This document shows, one piece after another, positions 1 to 7,615 of a DNA stretch of 19,945 nt (its first letter is position 1; the number at the start of each line of letters is the position of its first letter). The notes under the pieces are model-generated. The model had not been told where the DNA came from, did no database searches, and saw only the letters and a list, made by a program, of their open reading frames with translations. The position numbers and the translations under genes were made by a program. The stretch comes from VHBM01 sp052386635. GTDB lineage: Archaea > Thermoproteota > Nitrososphaeria > Nitrososphaerales > Nitrosopumilaceae. Where the stretch lies: the NCBI GenBank assembly GCA_052386635.1, contig JBQTJY010000126.1, positions 1-19,945 on the forward strand, written 5' to 3'.

Positions 1-341
1 GATTTTTGGTTTACAATTTTTTTTATTATTTGTTCATCAAGCAAAGGAAGATCACCTGATACCACAAGTACATAATCATCAAATGATTGCAGTACAACGT
101 TTAGGTCTTTGACATATCCATTACCTAAAGTCTCAAAGACCTTGATTCCATTTTCTTCTAAAAGATTCTTTGTCTTTGGTGAGTTTTGGCTTGTTGCTGC
201 AACTATTTGTGAAAAACAATTCGAGTTTTTTAGTGCATCAACTACATGAAGGATGACAGGTTTTTTGTATTTTAGCAAAAGCTTTTCTTCGGATATGTTC
301 ATGCGGCTTCCTTTGCCACCGGCCATCACAAGTCCAATCAT
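1..341 (-). CDS. cobY: Adenosylcobinamide-phosphate guanylyltransferase CobY, 3'-truncated by window edge
   Basis: The first 113 residues of a MobA/CobY-type nucleotidyltransferase are visible and the frame is still open at base 1. It opens MIGLVMAGGKGSRM, the glycine-rich GTP-binding loop of this fold, followed by a conserved EEK region; a GDLPL motif around residue 100 matches the metal-binding aspartate region. In archaea CobY moves GMP onto adenosylcobinamide phosphate to give adenosyl-GDP-cobinamide, replacing the bacterial kinase/transferase CobU. The start ATG overlaps the TGA of cobS as ATGA, so the gene is the last visible member of the cobalamin operon and is translationally coupled. 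A molybdenum-cofactor MobA is the alternative for such a sequence alone; the position directly after cobS makes CobY much more likely. Confidence 0.85.
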   Translation of the reverse strand, partial: MIGLVMAGGKGSRMNISEEKLLLKYKKPVILHVVDALKNSNCFSQIVAATSQNSPKTKNLLEENGIKVFETLGNGYVKDLNVVLQSFDDYVLVVSGDLPLLDEQIIKKIVNQK

Positions 342-1063
342 ATCGATGCAAAGATCAAAAGCGATGACAGTCTAGTTAGCTCATTTGTTGCACCTAAAAC
401 ATCGCCTGTGATTCCACCAAAGCTTCGAGTTGAGATGGCCAAAATAAAAAGCGTGATTGTAGTTCCTGCGCCAAACACAACTAGTCCTGTAGTTCCCCCA
501 AGCACAACTAGGGGAATAATTGTTATTGCAGATGCTACAAGCAGTCTTTTTTTGTCCTTCATTATCTGTACAAATGGGGAGTTTGAGCCAACTGCAGCGG
601 ACCTGCCCAAGCTTGCCTGCAAAACCATTGAAAACTTGGCAAAAATCTCGCTAAGTAAAATCGCATAAAAGATTTCAAATCCTCTAATCAGTGAAAGTGA
701 AACAATTGTGCCAACAAGACATAGCACCACTGCAACAATTCCTGCAGATCCTGTTGAGACATCCTTCATAGCCTGCAGTTTTTTTTCCTTTGTTCCCTTT
801 ACCATAAGGCCATCTGCAAAGTCTGCAAGACCATCAGTATGATGAATTCCAGTGACAAGTGCAAGAGAAGCTACGACTAATAACGCAACAATTAGTGGTT
901 CAAGAAAAAGTGACAGACCAAAACCAATTCCGCCAATTCCAAGTCCGATTGCAATCCCAACAATTGGAAAAATGTACATGTATCTTGCAATAGTCTCAAG
1001 GCTTGCATTGCTTGATGGTATGATAGTCAAAAACGAAAATACTGAACCGATTTCTCTAAACAT
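338..1063 (-). CDS. cobS: Adenosylcobinamide-GDP ribazoletransferase (cobalamin 5'-phosphate synthase)
   Basis: CobS is an integral membrane enzyme that joins adenosyl-GDP-cobinamide with alpha-ribazole (phosphate), the last assembly step of cobalamin. The protein is almost entirely hydrophobic segments broken by the family signature HTDGLADFADGL at about residues 75-86, whose aspartates bind the metal for the transfer. I chose the ATG at 1063 (241 residues) because MFREIGSVFSFLTIIP aligns directly with the usual CobS N-terminus. An in-frame ATG at 1078 would add five residues and deepen the overlap with cbiB from 8 to 23 bases. The gene ends in an ATGA overlap with cobY. The length is normal for the family and the assignment is firm. 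Confidence 0.93.
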   Translation of the reverse strand: MFREIGSVFSFLTIIPSSNASLETIARYMYIFPIVGIAIGLGIGGIGFGLSLFLEPLIVALLVVASLALVTGIHHTDGLADFADGLMVKGTKEKKLQAMKDVSTGSAGIVAVVLCLVGTIVSLSLIRGFEIFYAILLSEIFAKFSMVLQASLGRSAAVGSNSPFVQIMKDKKRLLVASAITIIPLVVLGGTTGLVVFGAGTTITLFILAISTRSFGGITGDVLGATNELTRLSSLLIFASI

Positions 1064-2030
1064 GAACCCACCATCCAAGATATGATAGCGTTACAATTAT
1101 TGGAACTGTTACTATCACACAAAACAAGATAGATGTCAGCTTCATCATCTTAATTGCAGCCTTTACATGTGATTTTGAAAACTCTAGATTTCCCTCACCA
1201 AGCGAATAGTGATCTATTTTCTCAAACCTTGTTCCAAGTGCTCCGGCTAGTGCCGCCATTGGATACCCAGCATTTGGGCTTTCAGTATTTTTTCCATCAC
1301 GCTTCATTATTTGGTATGACATTTTCCAGTTTTCTCCAAGTATCATTGCGCTTAGGATCATCACAAGTCCTGTCAGTCTTGCAGGAATATAGTTGAGAAT
1401 CTTGTCACAGTTTGCTCCAAACCATCCCACATTTTTGAAAAGACTTGTTTTGTAGCCAACCATTGCATCAATTGTGTTTATAGCTCGGTACACAAATGCA
1501 CCTGGCAGACCAAATAACGCAAAGTAAAACAGCGAGCCTGTAATCCCATCAACCGTGTTTTCACTTACACTTTCAAGAATTCCAGATAAGATGTGATTTT
1601 TGTCAAGGCCTTTTGTGTCACGCTTTACGATCAGTGCTAGTTTTGTTCGTGCATCATCTAGATTTCCACGCTCAAGTGCGTTTAGGACAGCAATTGCATG
1701 TCTTTCCATTCCCTTTATTGCAATTGTTGTTTTGAGCAAAACTCCCCCAGCTGCAACTGAGATGAACAACCCAACATAGTATGTTATAGATATGCTTTCA
1801 AATGCAATTCCTAAAAAGACAAGAAGTGATGCAACGACAGATGTTACAATTAAAACAAGAGCTATGCCGCCTAGTTTTTCAAGTTTTGAGGAATTATTTT
1901 TTGTAAATGGAACTAACATTGCAACAAGTTTTCCAATCCATGCTGTTGGATGGTATTTATTTTTTGGATCACCTAGCGTAAAATCCAAAAACAGTGCAAG
2001 TGCAACTATTAGAAGCGATTCTAGTATCAT
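1056..2030 (-). CDS. cbiB: Adenosylcobinamide-phosphate synthase CbiB (CobD in aerobic-pathway naming)
   Basis: This 324-residue polytopic membrane protein attaches (R)-1-amino-2-propanol phosphate to adenosylcobyric acid. The N-terminal pattern LDFTLGDPKNKYHPTAWIG (from residue 15) is the family hallmark, with the conserved GDP and HP pairs, and further family motifs follow (ESVSENTVDG, YRAINTIDAMVGY, NAGYPMAALAGALG). Its ATG overlaps the cobyric acid synthase stop as ATGA and its own TAG lies inside the start of cobS. Product of the first gene (aminopropanol phosphate) and of the second (cobyric acid) are exactly its two substrates, so operon order follows pathway order. I do not use the symbol cobD here because that name also denotes threonine-phosphate decarboxylase. 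Confidence 0.94.
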   Translation of the reverse strand: MILESLLIVALALFLDFTLGDPKNKYHPTAWIGKLVAMLVPFTKNNSSKLEKLGGIALVLIVTSVVASLLVFLGIAFESISITYYVGLFISVAAGGVLLKTTIAIKGMERHAIAVLNALERGNLDDARTKLALIVKRDTKGLDKNHILSGILESVSENTVDGITGSLFYFALFGLPGAFVYRAINTIDAMVGYKTSLFKNVGWFGANCDKILNYIPARLTGLVMILSAMILGENWKMSYQIMKRDGKNTESPNAGYPMAALAGALGTRFEKIDHYSLGEGNLEFSKSHVKAAIKMMKLTSILFCVIVTVPIIVTLSYLGWWVHV

Positions 2031-2866
2031 CGTATCATTCTCTCTATTTCTTTTATGTTTAGGCTTTTTTCTACTAATTTACTTAGCTTGTCAATCTCAG
2101 AGTTGATCTTTTTTAGGTTTTTTTTGTTCCAGATCATGTGCCTTGCCTTTACACCTAGCGAATCCTCCTCAGGCAGTGCAAACTTTGCAAGAGGTATTGT
2201 TCCAATAATTGGTCTGCCGGTATTTTTTTTTAGTTTCTGAAATGCAGGTTTTAAAATATCAAGATCCCCCCTAAACTTGTTTATGACAAACCCCTTTACA
2301 AAATGCCGATATTTTTTCTCAAGAAGTGCCATAGTTCCAACTATACTTGCAAATGAACCACCCCTATCAATATCTGTAACAAGCAAAACAGGCGAGTTTG
2401 CTTTTTCTGCAATTCTCATATTTGCAATATCATATTTTGATAAATTAATTTCAGATGGAGAGCCCGCTCCTTCAATTATTACAAAATCATTGAGCCTCTG
2501 AAGTTTGTTAAGAGAGTGAGTTGCTGCTGCAAAGCCCTTTGTGAGTGCAAACTTTTGATAGTATTCAGTTGCATGCATCTTTTTGTAGAACTTGCCATGC
2601 AAAAACACCAAGCTTTGATAGTTTCCAAGCGGCTTTAGCAGAATTGGGTTGATATCAGGCGTGATTTCTGTGCGTGCTGCAACTGCTTGGATTGCCTGGG
2701 CACGTGAGATCTCAAACTCTTTTGTCTTGTAGGAATAGTTTGACATGTTTTGTGATTTGAATGGAGCAACCTTGTATCCTTTTTTTGAAAAAATTCTGCA
2801 AAGTGCAATAACAAGTATTGTCTTGCCAGCACCAGAGGATGTTCCCTGAATCATCAGCGACTTCAT
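2027..2866 (-). CDS. cbiP: Cobyric acid synthase, synthetase half only (no glutaminase domain)
   Basis: Cobyric acid synthase amidates positions b, d, e and g of adenosylcobyrinic a,c-diamide, using ATP and normally glutamine. The visible protein is the N-terminal dethiobiotin-synthetase-like ATPase: P-loop GTSSGAGKT at residues 8-16, FKSQNMSNYS at 36-45, the CobQ/CbiP signature EGAGSPSEINL at 132-142, TDIDRGG at 164-170, and LPEEDSLG near 231-238. Family members are usually about 480-500 residues with a C-terminal class I glutamine amidotransferase domain; this one stops at 279 after a short lysine-rich tail. There is no room for the missing half because cbiB starts in an ATGA overlap, and no frameshifted remnant is present. 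The enzyme presumably takes free ammonia or borrows a glutaminase. Assignment firm, mechanism inferred. Confidence 0.9.
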   Translation of the reverse strand: MKSLMIQGTSSGAGKTILVIALCRIFSKKGYKVAPFKSQNMSNYSYKTKEFEISRAQAIQAVAARTEITPDINPILLKPLGNYQSLVFLHGKFYKKMHATEYYQKFALTKGFAAATHSLNKLQRLNDFVIIEGAGSPSEINLSKYDIANMRIAEKANSPVLLVTDIDRGGSFASIVGTMALLEKKYRHFVKGFVINKFRGDLDILKPAFQKLKKNTGRPIIGTIPLAKFALPEEDSLGVKARHMIWNKKNLKKINSEIDKLSKLVEKSLNIKEIERMIR

Positions 2867-3945
2867 TTGATTGACTCCAGTGATTTTATCAGCTTGATGT
2901 TTTCTTTGTGGCTCTTTACTGCAATGCGAATGTATTGATCATTCAGTCCTCTAAAGTTGCTGCAATCTCTGATAAGAATTTTTTTTGCAATCAGTTTTTT
3001 TTGTAGTGTTTTTGATTTTATTTTTGATTTTATCAAAATAAAGTTTGTAGCTGAGCTATGACAGGAAAAGTTTGACATTTTTGCAATGGAATCAGAAAGA
3101 TACTTTGATTCTTTTTTGATTAGATTTCTTGTTTTATCCAAGTAAAAGCTATGGCACAAGGCTGCACTTGCGGCCTTTTGTGCTAGTCCGCTTACATTCC
3201 ATGGAATTTTTATTTTATTTAGAACCGAGATCATTCTCCTCCTTCCAAGGCCATAGCCTACCCTTATTCCTGCAAGACCAAATGACTTTGTTAGAGATCG
3301 TAGGACAAAGAGATTATCAAATTTTTTAATTACCTTTACAACCGATTCATTTGAGCTTGAGACAAGCTCAATAAAGCATTCATCAATGAAAACTAGTGTA
3401 TTTTTTTTCTTGGCATTTTTTATTATCTCAAGCATTTTGGATTTTGGTATTAAGACCCCTGTTGGATTGTTTGGATTGCACAAAAAGACACAGCCATTTT
3501 TTGGAATAATTTTGATAAAGCCATCAAGTGAATCATTGAGATTCATTGTTTTAAAAAATGAAACTTTGCAGCCGGCAAGTTTGCATGCTGCCTCATATTC
3601 TCCAAAGGTTGGAACAGGAATCAAAATCGGAGTTTTTTTGCCAAGAAATGCGTTGCAAAAATTGTAAATTATCTCTGTTGCCCCGTTTCCTACAACAATC
3701 TGGTTCTTTGAAATTCCGGTATACCATTCAAGATGCGAGCGTAATTTTGTAGAATCAGAGTCTGGATAGACATCAAGTGACTGAATTTCCTTTTTTATGG
3801 CTTTTTTGACAAGGGGCGGAAAGCCAAGCGGAGATATGTTTGAGCTAAAGTCAGTTACCGAGGAATCTGTGTTTTTTACCGAGTATAATCCGCCGTGTTT
3901 GACTGGGAAATGGCCTGCTATGCTTTTTTCCAATCTAAATTTCAT
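2863..3945 (-). CDS. cobD: Threonine-phosphate decarboxylase (HisC-like PLP enzyme)
   Basis: A fold-type I PLP enzyme of the HisC/CobD group with NPNNPTG near residues 157-163, a conserved aspartate in FIDECF near 188, and the Schiff-base lysine in RSLTKSFGLAGIRVGYG near 220. Sequence alone does not separate histidinol-phosphate aminotransferase from L-threonine-O-3-phosphate decarboxylase. The position at the head of an operon with cbiP, cbiB, cobS and cobY supports the decarboxylase, which makes (R)-1-amino-2-propanol O-2-phosphate for CbiB. I chose the ATG at 3945 because a TATA-like box sits 27 bases upstream; a GTG at 3960 would add five residues. The stop forms an ATGA overlap with cbiP. 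The N-terminal RLEKSIAGHFPVKHGG is typical of CobD proteins. Confidence 0.85.
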   Translation of the reverse strand: MKFRLEKSIAGHFPVKHGGLYSVKNTDSSVTDFSSNISPLGFPPLVKKAIKKEIQSLDVYPDSDSTKLRSHLEWYTGISKNQIVVGNGATEIIYNFCNAFLGKKTPILIPVPTFGEYEAACKLAGCKVSFFKTMNLNDSLDGFIKIIPKNGCVFLCNPNNPTGVLIPKSKMLEIIKNAKKKNTLVFIDECFIELVSSSNESVVKVIKKFDNLFVLRSLTKSFGLAGIRVGYGLGRRRMISVLNKIKIPWNVSGLAQKAASAALCHSFYLDKTRNLIKKESKYLSDSIAKMSNFSCHSSATNFILIKSKIKSKTLQKKLIAKKILIRDCSNFRGLNDQYIRIAVKSHKENIKLIKSLESIK

Positions 3946-3967
3946 AGATTCAGAATACACGCCTTAG

Positions 3968-3975
3968 GATTTATT
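3968..3975 (-). promoter_or_regulatory. TATA-like box of the cobalamin operon
   Basis: AATAAATC on the minus strand is centred about 27 bases before the ATG at 3945, the spacing expected for a leaderless archaeal transcript. It shares the 87-base divergent interval with the asd promoter. No riboswitch-like structure or cobalamin box was recognised. Confidence 0.5.
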
Positions 3976-4002
3976 GTGTTTTGGTATTTTTTCACTAAAG
4001 GA

Positions 4003-4010
4003 TTATTAAT
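4003..4010 (+). promoter_or_regulatory. TATA-like box of asd
   Basis: TTATTAAT is centred about 26 bases before the GTG at 4033, which supports GTG as the true start of a leaderless message rather than the far-upstream in-frame ATG at 3895. Confidence 0.5.
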
Positions 4011-4032
4011 TGAACTTGAGGAATTTTTGTTT

Positions 4033-5112
4033 GTGAAGAAAAGAGTAGCAATAATTGGTGTAACAGGCTCTGTAGGCCAGGAATTTGTAGTATCGCTAAA
4101 GGACCATCCGTGGTTTGAGGTAACACAGATTGCAGCATCTGAAAGATCTGCTGGAAAAAAGTTCGTCGATGCAATAAAGGATACTGCCAGTGGAATCACA
4201 AAATGGCAGGTTGGTGGCCAGATCCCAGAATATATCAAAAATATGATAGTACGATCAGTTGATGAGATAAAGGCATATGAGCTTGATCTCATTTTTACAT
4301 CCATTGAAAGCGGCGCTGCAAGAGAAATAGAGGAGCGCTTTGCAAAAGATGTTCCTGTAATTAGTACATCATCTGCTTTTAGATATGAAGAAGATGTTCC
4401 AATTCTTATACCAGGAATAAATGACGAACAAGCAGACCTAATTGATACTCAAAGAAAAAATAGAAATTGGAAGGGCTTTGTTGCACCATTGCCAAACTGT
4501 ACAACAACAGGACTTGCAATAACAATGAAGCCTCTTTATGAAAAGTATGGAGCAAAAAGAGTACTGATGACATCAATGCAGGCAATATCAGGTGCCGGGC
4601 GAGATCCAGGCGTTTCTGCAATGGATGTTACAGACAACATCATACCATACATTCCAAAAGAAGAACAAAAAGTGAGGATAGAAACTGCAAAGATTCTTGG
4701 CAAGCTAAAGGATGGTAAGATAATTCCAGCCGATATCAAGGTTAGCTGTACCTGTACGCGGGTTCCAGTACTTGATGGACACACAGAATCAGTCTTTGTT
4801 GAGACATCAAAGCCAATTGATCCAAAAACTGCAAAAGAATCGTATGAGGAATATTCTAGAAAAATAAGCGTCACTGGTCTTCCATCTGCTCCACCAGATT
4901 ACTATGCAGTCCATGAGGATCCGACACGACCGCAGCCTAGGATTGAACGCGAGGTAAACGACGGCATGACAACAACAATTGGCAGATTAGAAAGTATAGA
5001 CCTCTTTGATAATGGAATAAAGTATGTGCTGTTCTCACACAACAAAAAGATGGGATCGGCAAAGGGTGCAGTACTGCTAGCAGAGATGCTATACAAAAAA
5101 GGCAAAGTCTAG
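4033..5112 (+). CDS. asd: Aspartate-semialdehyde dehydrogenase, archaeal type
   Basis: The protein reduces beta-aspartyl phosphate to aspartate semialdehyde with NADPH, the branch point to threonine, methionine and lysine. From the GTG start it has 359 residues: a Rossmann loop GVTGSVGQ (9-16), the catalytic cysteine in PLPNCTTTGLA (C156), the substrate loop ISGAGRDPG, and the conserved RVPVLDGHTESV with the catalytic histidine near 250. The open frame runs back to an ATG at 3895, but those 46 codons lie across the divergent promoter region and overlap cobD, and lack family similarity. In archaea with the 3-hydroxypropionate/4-hydroxybutyrate cycle, relatives of this family act as malonyl-/succinyl-CoA reductases. 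The cysteine-histidine pair is common to both, so a role in carbon fixation cannot be excluded. Confidence 0.88.
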   Translation: MKKRVAIIGVTGSVGQEFVVSLKDHPWFEVTQIAASERSAGKKFVDAIKDTASGITKWQVGGQIPEYIKNMIVRSVDEIKAYELDLIFTSIESGAAREIEERFAKDVPVISTSSAFRYEEDVPILIPGINDEQADLIDTQRKNRNWKGFVAPLPNCTTTGLAITMKPLYEKYGAKRVLMTSMQAISGAGRDPGVSAMDVTDNIIPYIPKEEQKVRIETAKILGKLKDGKIIPADIKVSCTCTRVPVLDGHTESVFVETSKPIDPKTAKESYEEYSRKISVTGLPSAPPDYYAVHEDPTRPQPRIEREVNDGMTTTIGRLESIDLFDNGIKYVLFSHNKKMGSAKGAVLLAEMLYKKGKV

Positions 5113-5141
5113 GTCAAAAATCATAAAAATTTCATTATATC

Positions 5142-5150
5142 TTTATTAAT
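5142..5150 (+). promoter_or_regulatory. TATA-like box of the Lrp/AsnC gene
   Basis: TTTATTAAT lies about 38 bases before the ATG at 5184, giving a predicted leader of roughly 10 bases. This makes the regulator independently transcribed despite the 71-base gap after asd. Confidence 0.4.
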
Positions 5151-5183
5151 AATGTAATTCTTTACAGCTATTGCGGGATTTTA

Positions 5184-5639
5184 ATGGCAAAAATCGATAA
5201 TCTTGATCTGATTATTTTATCTGAGCTCAGTCAGGACGCGGCAATTTCTGTTCCAAAACTTTCAAAAAAGATCAAGGTAAACCCGTCAGTTGTTTACAGT
5301 AGGATAAAGCGACTAATCAAACGAAAATTAATTGAGCGATTTACAATTGAGGTAAACAGCGCAGAGCTTGGCTATCATGTAAAGGCACTAACCGGAATAA
5401 ACATGGATACAAAGATGCGTGATAATGTGATTGAGGAGCTATTCAAAATAGCTGGGGTATCAGAGATTGCTGAAGTTACTGGAAGATTTGATGTTCTAGT
5501 TACAATGCATGCAAAAACACTTGATGAGATGCACAAGCTTTTATCTGAAAAAATTGGTAGAATCCAAGGCATACAGAGCTCTGAATCATTTATTGAGATG
5601 AAAACGCGTAAAAAGCCAATGCCGTTTATGCCTGAATAG
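5184..5639 (+). CDS. Lrp/AsnC family transcriptional regulator
   Basis: A complete 151-residue Lrp/AsnC protein. Residues 5-55 form the winged helix-turn-helix (DNLDLIILSELSQDAAISVPKL, then VNPSVVYSRIKRLIKRKLIERF), including the typical invariant start with aspartate-leucine. Residues 65-140 form the RAM ligand-binding and oligomerisation domain, with VSEIAEVTGRFDVLVTMHA matching the core strand-turn-strand. Such regulators often sense amino acids. It sits between asd and a heme O synthase, so amino-acid biosynthesis is a plausible target, though nothing in the sequence proves it. The C-terminal tail KTRKKPMPFMPE is basic and short. Start is the only ATG near the domain. Confidence 0.9.
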   Translation: MAKIDNLDLIILSELSQDAAISVPKLSKKIKVNPSVVYSRIKRLIKRKLIERFTIEVNSAELGYHVKALTGINMDTKMRDNVIEELFKIAGVSEIAEVTGRFDVLVTMHAKTLDEMHKLLSEKIGRIQGIQSSESFIEMKTRKKPMPFMPE

Positions 5640-5649
5640 CGTTGCTACA

Positions 5650-5659
5650 TTTAATTTTA
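5650..5659 (+). promoter_or_regulatory. TATA-like box of heme O synthase
   Basis: TTTAATTTTA is centred about 25 bases before the GTG at 5679 and supports that codon as a leaderless start over the ATG at 5691. Confidence 0.45.
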
Positions 5660-5678
5660 GAAAGGATGGCAGTATAGC

Positions 5679-6620
5679 GTGGAAGAAAAGATGCAAAAGG
5701 CAAAGACCGAATCTCGCATCAAGGTATACTATGAGGTAACAAAACCAAAGATCTGGTATCTTTTAGTTTTTACAACTTTTGCAGCTGCAATCACTGCATC
5801 AAATATTTATCAAGTTGAGATCTCAGCAGCCACTTTGGCCCTTATGCTTATAGGGGTGATCACAGGATCTGCTGCTGCAAATACACTGACAAACTATCAT
5901 GATAAAGACATTGATGCTATAATGGAGCGAACAAAAAATAGGCCTCTTCCCTCAAAGCGGATTTATCCCCCTGAGAAGGCACGTGACTTTGGTCTTGTTT
6001 TGGCCGCAATCGCTCTTGCGTGCTCATTTGGTCTTTCATATACTACAAGTTTCTGGCAGGGAATAATTGCAGGTTCATTCATGGCATTTGGCTTGGCTGA
6101 TAATATTCTGGTTTACAGTTATACTCTAAAGCGCAGAAGCTGGACTAACATAATTTTAGGCGGATTTTCAGGCGGTGCTCCTGCAATGATTGGATATGTT
6201 GCAGTAACAATGGATGGTCTTTGGTCGCTTGGACTTATGATGGGTGCACTTGTTTTTGTATGGATTCCAATGCACATATGGGCATTAACTTTGCACTTTA
6301 AGGAAGATTACAACAAGGTAAATGTTCCAATGCTAACTGCTGTAAGATCTGAAAAAGCTTCTGTTAGGATAATAGCTGGAACTACACTTATGATGGTACT
6401 ATTTTCTGTCGTGCCTTTCTTTTTGACTTTGGAAAATGGAAAACCAATGATGGGCCCAGTCTATCTATACACTGCAATTGCGTCAGGAGTTTTGATGGTA
6501 ATTTTATCGATTTGGGTTATGGTAAAACCATCTGAGAAAGCATCTTGGACTTTGTTTAAATTTTCTAGCCCTTATCTTGCTGTCTTGTTTATTGCATTGA
6601 TGGTTGATTCTGCATTATAA
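5679..6620 (+). CDS. ctaB: Protoheme IX farnesyltransferase (heme O synthase)
   Basis: A UbiA-superfamily membrane prenyltransferase of 313 residues. It adds a farnesyl group to protoheme to give heme O, precursor of heme A for the terminal heme-copper oxidase. The first aspartate-rich motif is NYHDKDIDAIMERTKNRPLP at residues 72-91 (N72, D75, D79 with the following arginines), exactly the CtaB form. The second cytosolic loop carries DNILVYSYTLKRRSWTNI followed by GGFSGGAPAMIGY, again CtaB-like. About eight or nine hydrophobic segments are visible. The start is GTG, chosen because of the TATA spacing. The gene follows the Lrp-type regulator by 39 bases and ends 21 bases before a convergent gene. 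Other UbiA enzymes (geranylgeranylglyceryl-phosphate synthase type) lack the GAPAMIGY loop. Confidence 0.9.
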   Translation: MEEKMQKAKTESRIKVYYEVTKPKIWYLLVFTTFAAAITASNIYQVEISAATLALMLIGVITGSAAANTLTNYHDKDIDAIMERTKNRPLPSKRIYPPEKARDFGLVLAAIALACSFGLSYTTSFWQGIIAGSFMAFGLADNILVYSYTLKRRSWTNIILGGFSGGAPAMIGYVAVTMDGLWSLGLMMGALVFVWIPMHIWALTLHFKEDYNKVNVPMLTAVRSEKASVRIIAGTTLMMVLFSVVPFFLTLENGKPMMGPVYLYTAIASGVLMVILSIWVMVKPSEKASWTLFKFSSPYLAVLFIALMVDSAL

Positions 6621-6641
6621 TTGGCAAATTTAGTTTAAACG

Positions 6642-7193
6642 TTAAATGGAAACTGGCTTTTGTTTGTAATTAATTAAAACATCATTTATTCCATCAATAA
6701 TACTTTGAATCTTTGGTACACTGGATTTTTTTTCCGTAATTTCATTTTTTATTATATTTAGATAATGTAATTTTGTTTTTACAGTTTTGAGTCGCTTTGT
6801 TTTTGATAAATCAGAGTTTTTAAGATCAGATAGATTAGCTGCAATATCACATAACTTGATTAGTTTTGCCTCAAACGGCGCACTTTTTAGTTGTTTTACA
6901 TATTGTGAGTCTCTATCTTTTTTAGATAATTTTGCATCCTTTGAAAGTGATGAGACAAGAATTGCGACATCTCGCCCAAACTGCTCAAAAATATCATCAA
7001 AGCTGGTATTGGTATCTTCCATAGTATCATGAAGCCATGCAGCACAAAGAACATCTTCATTTACAATCCCCATGCTTTTTAGTCTGTTAACTACAGATTC
7101 CAGATGAGAGGAGTAAGGCGTAGTTCCATCCTTTCTAGTCATTTTGGAGTGTTTTTCTTTTGCAAATAATTCAGCTTTTTCTAGTTTTGTCAT
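6642..7193 (-). CDS. HD-domain hydrolase, MESH1/RelA-SpoT hydrolase type
   Basis: A 183-residue stand-alone HD hydrolase. The residues that bind the metal are in the order and spacing of MESH1 and of the SpoT hydrolase domain: H30 in TPYSSHLESV, HDTMED at 55-60, and KLCDIAANLSDL at 113-124, equivalent to the KLADxxxNLxD motif. The basic patch near the N-terminus (KMTRKDGTTPY) also matches the family's nucleotide-binding edge. The known reactions are removal of pyrophosphate from (p)ppGpp or removal of phosphate from NADPH. No RelA synthetase domain is attached, and its in vivo substrate in an archaeon is unknown. It is convergent with ctaB. Family assignment is firm, substrate open. Confidence 0.8.
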   Translation of the reverse strand: MTKLEKAELFAKEKHSKMTRKDGTTPYSSHLESVVNRLKSMGIVNEDVLCAAWLHDTMEDTNTSFDDIFEQFGRDVAILVSSLSKDAKLSKKDRDSQYVKQLKSAPFEAKLIKLCDIAANLSDLKNSDLSKTKRLKTVKTKLHYLNIIKNEITEKKSSVPKIQSIIDGINDVLINYKQKPVSI

Positions 7194-7313
7194 GTGTAGT
7201 TTTTCATATCAACTATTCAAATTCTTAACTCAATCAACACTTGAATTATTTTAAATCAAGAAAAAAGCTCAGAGTTTTCTTACCTCAATTACAAACCATT
7301 AAATGTAATCAAA

Positions 7314-7529
7314 ATGACCAAGTGCGTGGGCAAGCAAAAGGCTTTAGATATTTTATCTCAATATAGAGATCGCAAGCAAAAAAGACTTGAGACCATTAAT
7401 CAAAGCATTCCTCAATTTACAACATCTGAATCAAAAGATAATGTAATTTCGCTTAGAAATACAGTTCAAGGCGAGCTACAAATCCTTGATGAAGTAATTT
7501 CTGAGCTAAAGACAGATCAAGCTAGTTGA
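7314..7529 (+). CDS. Small coiled-coil protein of unknown function
   Basis: A 71-residue protein, strongly helical, with two charged helices (about residues 5-30 and 42-68) separated by a serine/threonine-rich turn. Heptad-like leucine and isoleucine spacing in the second helix (TVQGELQILDEVISELK) suggests a coiled-coil hairpin. A single cysteine lies at position 4. I do not recognise a family beyond the kind of small thaumarchaeal hypothetical proteins common around here. It is divergent from the HD hydrolase across about 120 bases, which show no repeat or hairpin. Confidence 0.6.
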   Translation: MTKCVGKQKALDILSQYRDRKQKRLETINQSIPQFTTSESKDNVISLRNTVQGELQILDEVISELKTDQAS

Positions 7530-7587
7530 TTGAGTCTTATAGTTTTGATAGGCTAGCCAACAAATCAACTTTAGCAATATTGTGGAC

Positions 7588-7593
7588 TTATAT
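7588..7593 (+). promoter_or_regulatory. TATA-like box of the 43-residue gene
   Basis: TTATAT is centred about 26 bases before the ATG at 7616. Its exact leaderless spacing is one of the main reasons for calling this very short frame a gene. Confidence 0.5.
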
Positions 7594-7615
7594 GACCTAA
7601 GTGAAGTAATCATGT

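Noticed and set aside
2027..2060. Frameshift as cause of the short cobyric acid synthase
   Set aside because: No glutaminase-like sequence is found in any frame beyond the stop; cbiB occupies the space with a clean overlap.
1792..2106. Long plus-strand frame opposite cbiB
   Set aside because: Shadow of the membrane protein genes on the minus strand, without recognisable protein features.
2863..3945. Histidinol-phosphate aminotransferase as the function
   Set aside because: The family fits, but the operon position with cobalamin genes makes threonine-phosphate decarboxylase far more likely.
3895..4032. In-frame upstream extension of aspartate-semialdehyde dehydrogenase from ATG 3895
   Set aside because: It overlaps the cobD start and the divergent promoter region, has no family similarity, and GTG 4033 has a TATA-like box at the right distance.
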